NCBI RefSeq assembly: GCF_013376455.1
Contig: NZ_CP045504.1
Coordinates: forward strand, 2,749,001 to 2,813,000
DNA from: Desulfolutivibrio sulfodismutans DSM 3696
GTDB lineage: Bacteria > Desulfobacterota > Desulfovibrionia > Desulfovibrionales > Desulfovibrionaceae
Direction: 5' to 3'
Length of the DNA stretch: 64,000 nucleotides
The position numbers and the translations under genes are program-made. The notes beneath the pieces were generated by a model, which did no database searches, had not been told where the DNA came from, and saw only the letters and a list, made by a program, of their open reading frames with translations. This document shows, one piece after another, positions 61,902 to 64,000 of the stretch (positions are counted from its first letter, which is position 1; each line of letters begins with the position of its first letter).

Positions 61902-62924
61902 ATGCCCTGGACACGATGCCTCGGATTTGCATTCATGGCCGCAGCCACCCTGGCCGCAGCCTGGGCCGCCGTTTGGGCTGTCGCCGCACAGGACGAACTG
62001 CAACGGCGGGTCATCGTGGTGCAAAGCTACAATCCCGAATACGTCTGGTGCCGGGAGATCGATGCGGGCATTCGGGAAGCCCTGGCCGGAACAGGCGCAA
62101 CCATTGAAACCCTCTACCTGGACGCCAAACGCCGACCCGACCCGGCCTCGCTTCGCGCCGCCGCGGACACGGCCCTGGCGCGCATCCAGGCCGCCACTCC
62201 CCAGGTGGTCATAGCCGTGGACGACGCGGCCCAGGCCTCTCTGACCGTCCCCTTCCTGAAAGACCGGCCCACCCCCCAGGTGGTTTTTTGCGGGGTCAAC
62301 GCCCCCCTGGCAACCTATGGGTTTCCAGCACCGAACGTCACCGGGGTGCGGGAGCGCTACCATTTCCGAGAGGGCTTCGCCCTGATCAAAAAGATCGTGC
62401 CCCAGGCCAAAAGCGTCGCCATTTTCGGGGAGGATTCGGAGTCCATGCGTTTTGTGGTGGAAGACCTGAACCAGATCATCCCCTTCGCCCTGGAGATTGC
62501 CGGGGTGGAGATATGCCGGACGTTTCAGGAATGGCGGCAGAAGGTCGCCTGGTATCAATCCCGGGCCGATGTCTACGCCTTCGGCCCCTACAACGCCCTT
62601 ACGGATGAACGCACCGGGCGCATCGTCCCCCCCGACGAGGTCATGGCCTGGACCGTGGCTGCGGCCGCCAAGCCGACCCTGGGCTTTTCCGACATCGCCA
62701 AGGAGCACGGCATGCTGTGCGGTATCCTGGAATCCGGCCGCGAGCAGGGCCGGGTCGCCGGGGAGATGGCCCGCCACATCCTGGACACCGGGACGACGGC
62801 CGGGAGCATGCCGGTACGCATCAATGTCGAAGGCGTGGTCATGGTCAACTTGAGGACCGCAGAACGCCTGGGCGTGCGCATCCCCTTTCCCATCATCGAG
62901 GCGGCGGGGGTTGTGTTGCAATGA
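61902..62924 (+). CDS. Periplasmic ABC-type substrate-binding protein (ABC_sub_bind type)
   Basis: A 340-residue protein with a signal peptide (FAFMAAATLAAAWAAVWAVA). The mature part is a type I periplasmic binding fold of the ABC_sub_bind group: VIVVQSYNPEYVWCREIDAG, QVVFCGVNAPLATYGF, NVTGVRERYHFREGFALIKK. No permease or ATPase is next to it; the following gene, coupled by ATGA, is a Cache sensor. It therefore probably presents a ligand to the sensor rather than to a transporter. GGGAG lies 6 bases upstream of the ATG. Confidence 0.85.
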   Translation: MPWTRCLGFAFMAAATLAAAWAAVWAVAAQDELQRRVIVVQSYNPEYVWCREIDAGIREALAGTGATIETLYLDAKRRPDPASLRAAADTALARIQAATPQVVIAVDDAAQASLTVPFLKDRPTPQVVFCGVNAPLATYGFPAPNVTGVRERYHFREGFALIKKIVPQAKSVAIFGEDSESMRFVVEDLNQIIPFALEIAGVEICRTFQEWRQKVAWYQSRADVYAFGPYNALTDERTGRIVPPDEVMAWTVAAAAKPTLGFSDIAKEHGMLCGILESGREQGRVAGEMARHILDTGTTAGSMPVRINVEGVVMVNLRTAERLGVRIPFPIIEAAGVVLQ

Positions 62925-64000
62925 ACGCCGTCCGAAGGTTTGTTTCGGTCTTGTCCTTGGACCGGCATCTGGCCCCGGTCCTGACCGTGGTCTTTGCCGG
63001 GGTGCTTTTGAGCACCCTTCTGGCCTATTTTTCGACCAAGAACACCCTGACGAAACTGGCCCTGGGCCAGACCCACCAGACCCTGGGATTCCTCAACCGG
63101 GAGATCGGCTCCCGGGTCAAGGAAATAGCCGCCCGGCTCGACCTGTGGAGTCGTGAAGATATCTATGCCCTGGCCCTGGAGAACTCTTACCTGGGGGTGT
63201 CGGCCCGCGAGGAGGCCACCCGGCGTATGGCCTCCCGGGTCAAGGGCAGCTCGTTTGACCGGGTGTTTTTGATCAAGCTCAGCGGCGAAATCGTGGCCGC
63301 TTCGAACCCGGACATGGTGGGCCGCTTCTCGGTCGGGGACAGGGCCTATTTCCAGAAGGCCCTGGACGGAAACCTCTCCATGGAGACCCTGGCCGCCGGA
63401 CGCCATTCCCAAGTGCCCATGCTGGTGATTGCAGCGCCCATCCGCACCCCGGAAGGGATCCTGGCCGGGGTCATTGCCGTGGCCATGGAGACTTCTCGCT
63501 TTGCCGAGGAGTTGCCCCTCGGGATGCATACCCGGGAAACCGGCACCGGCTTTATCCTGGACAAGACCGGGGTCATCCTTGCCGCACCATCCGGCATCGC
63601 CTCGGGACATTCCTGGGCGAACTGGCGCATGGACGAGGTCCGGAAGTCCGCTACCTCGGGAGAACCAGCCCATTTTCGCGAGGGAGACGTGAAGCGTGTG
63701 CTTATGGCCATGTCCAACGCCGAGACCGAGTGGTACCTGGTGCTTTCAGCCGAAGAGGATGAGCTCCTGCGCCCGGCCGCCCGCATCGCCTGGCTGACCG
63801 GCGGCGTGTCCCTGGCCACCCTGGCCCTGGTGGCCCTGACACTGGCCGCCCTGGGACGGGCCATGGCCGGATTGCGCCAGTCCGAGGAAAAATTCTCCCG
63901 GATATTCATGTTCGCCCCGGACACCATTCTCCTGGCGGACATGGAAACCGGAAAAGTCGTCGACGCCAACGAAGCCTTCACCGCACAAACGGGCTACGCG
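62921..64000 (+). CDS. Membrane sensor with dCache and PAS domains (5' part)
   Basis: The frame from the ATG at 62921 stays open to the window end (360 codons). TM1 (about 18-42: VLTVVFAGVLLSTLLAYFST), then a periplasmic double Cache domain (about 45-275; FDRVFLIKLSGEIVAASNPD, VGDRAYFQKALDGNLSMETL, GTGFILDKTGVILAAP), TM2 (about 285-310), and a PAS domain beginning QSEEKFSRIFMFAPDTILLA. The output domain is outside the window; a histidine kinase or diguanylate cyclase is expected. Translationally coupled to the binding-protein gene, which probably supplies its ligand. Confidence 0.88.
   Translation, partial: MNAVRRFVSVLSLDRHLAPVLTVVFAGVLLSTLLAYFSTKNTLTKLALGQTHQTLGFLNREIGSRVKEIAARLDLWSREDIYALALENSYLGVSAREEATRRMASRVKGSSFDRVFLIKLSGEIVAASNPDMVGRFSVGDRAYFQKALDGNLSMETLAAGRHSQVPMLVIAAPIRTPEGILAGVIAVAMETSRFAEELPLGMHTRETGTGFILDKTGVILAAPSGIASGHSWANWRMDEVRKSATSGEPAHFREGDVKRVLMAMSNAETEWYLVLSAEEDELLRPAARIAWLTGGVSLATLALVALTLAALGRAMAGLRQSEEKFSRIFMFAPDTILLADMETGKVVDANEAFTAQTGYA

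Noticed and set aside
1-64000. tRNA or rRNA genes
   Set aside because: No cloverleaf with T-loop GTTCGA-type core and CCA-adjacent stem, and no rRNA sequence, was noticed; reading by eye cannot exclude a divergent tRNA.

Overview
The window is high-GC bacterial DNA with tightly packed, often overlapping genes. The gene set fits a Desulfovibrio-like anaerobe (Desulfobacterota, family Desulfovibrionaceae): an NfnAB transhydrogenase, many PAS-type sensor kinases, c-di-GMP proteins, a CZB chemoreceptor, a complete Liv transporter and several DUF or hypothetical envelope proteins. This placement is an inference from gene content; no rRNA or tRNA gene is present to confirm it. The window opens inside a glutamine amidotransferase and ends inside a Cache/PAS sensor.

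Layout. 1-5130: a glutamine amidotransferase tail, a 5TM/PAS/GAF hybrid kinase, and leftward proB. 5346-11778: a leftward five-gene signalling operon with two paralogous response regulators whose HD-GYP domain is degenerate, a histidine kinase, a TPR protein, and a receiver-TPR protein whose phospho-Asp is replaced by Glu. 12277-16652: a rightward c-di-GMP operon (PilZ, HDOD, PAS-GGDEF-EAL). 16636-20734: a leftward operon (radical SAM, GT1 glycosyltransferase, secreted protein, GT2 glycosyltransferase); the GT1 gene is frameshifted beside a 9-bp tandem repeat. 21136-26387: livKHMGF plus a CBS-ACT protein, closed by a strong terminator. 26539-29565: a helicase joined to a DEDD nuclease, resembling B. 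subtilis MrfA and MrfB (YprA and YprB) in one polypeptide. 29638-32918: BrnTA toxin-antitoxin and topA. 33164-36128: three envelope genes, the first frameshifted in a C run. 36205-41306: cobS, a flavin-binding protein, an amidotransferase, an O-acetylhomoserine sulfhydrylase-like enzyme and an NMO-family enzyme, separated by hairpin-rich spacers that hold inverted copies of one repeat. 41583-45161: uraA/upp and a hybrid kinase lacking its phosphoacceptor His.

45183-48082 is the most unusual block. It holds a degenerate Fic-like protein, a Mor-like regulator, a divergent S24-family (CI/LexA-like) repressor and an unknown 92-residue protein. Three promoters here carry ATTCC/GGAAT operator-like sequences between their -35 and -10 boxes, two of them full inverted repeats. 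This looks like a compact phage-derived switch with an added target gene, in an island with AT-rich spacers.

48266-64000: a CZB chemoreceptor, an SGNH-like membrane protein, NfnAB, PstSCA (no pstB follows) with a Pho-box-like repeat, a PIN-PhoH ATPase, a Kef-type antiporter, a Fic-like protein with an altered motif, and a substrate-binding protein coupled to a Cache sensor.

Two genes (18256-19520 and 33164-34164), and possibly a third (near 46324), each appear to lack one base in a C homopolymer. Either the assembly under-calls C runs or these genes are truly interrupted or switchable.
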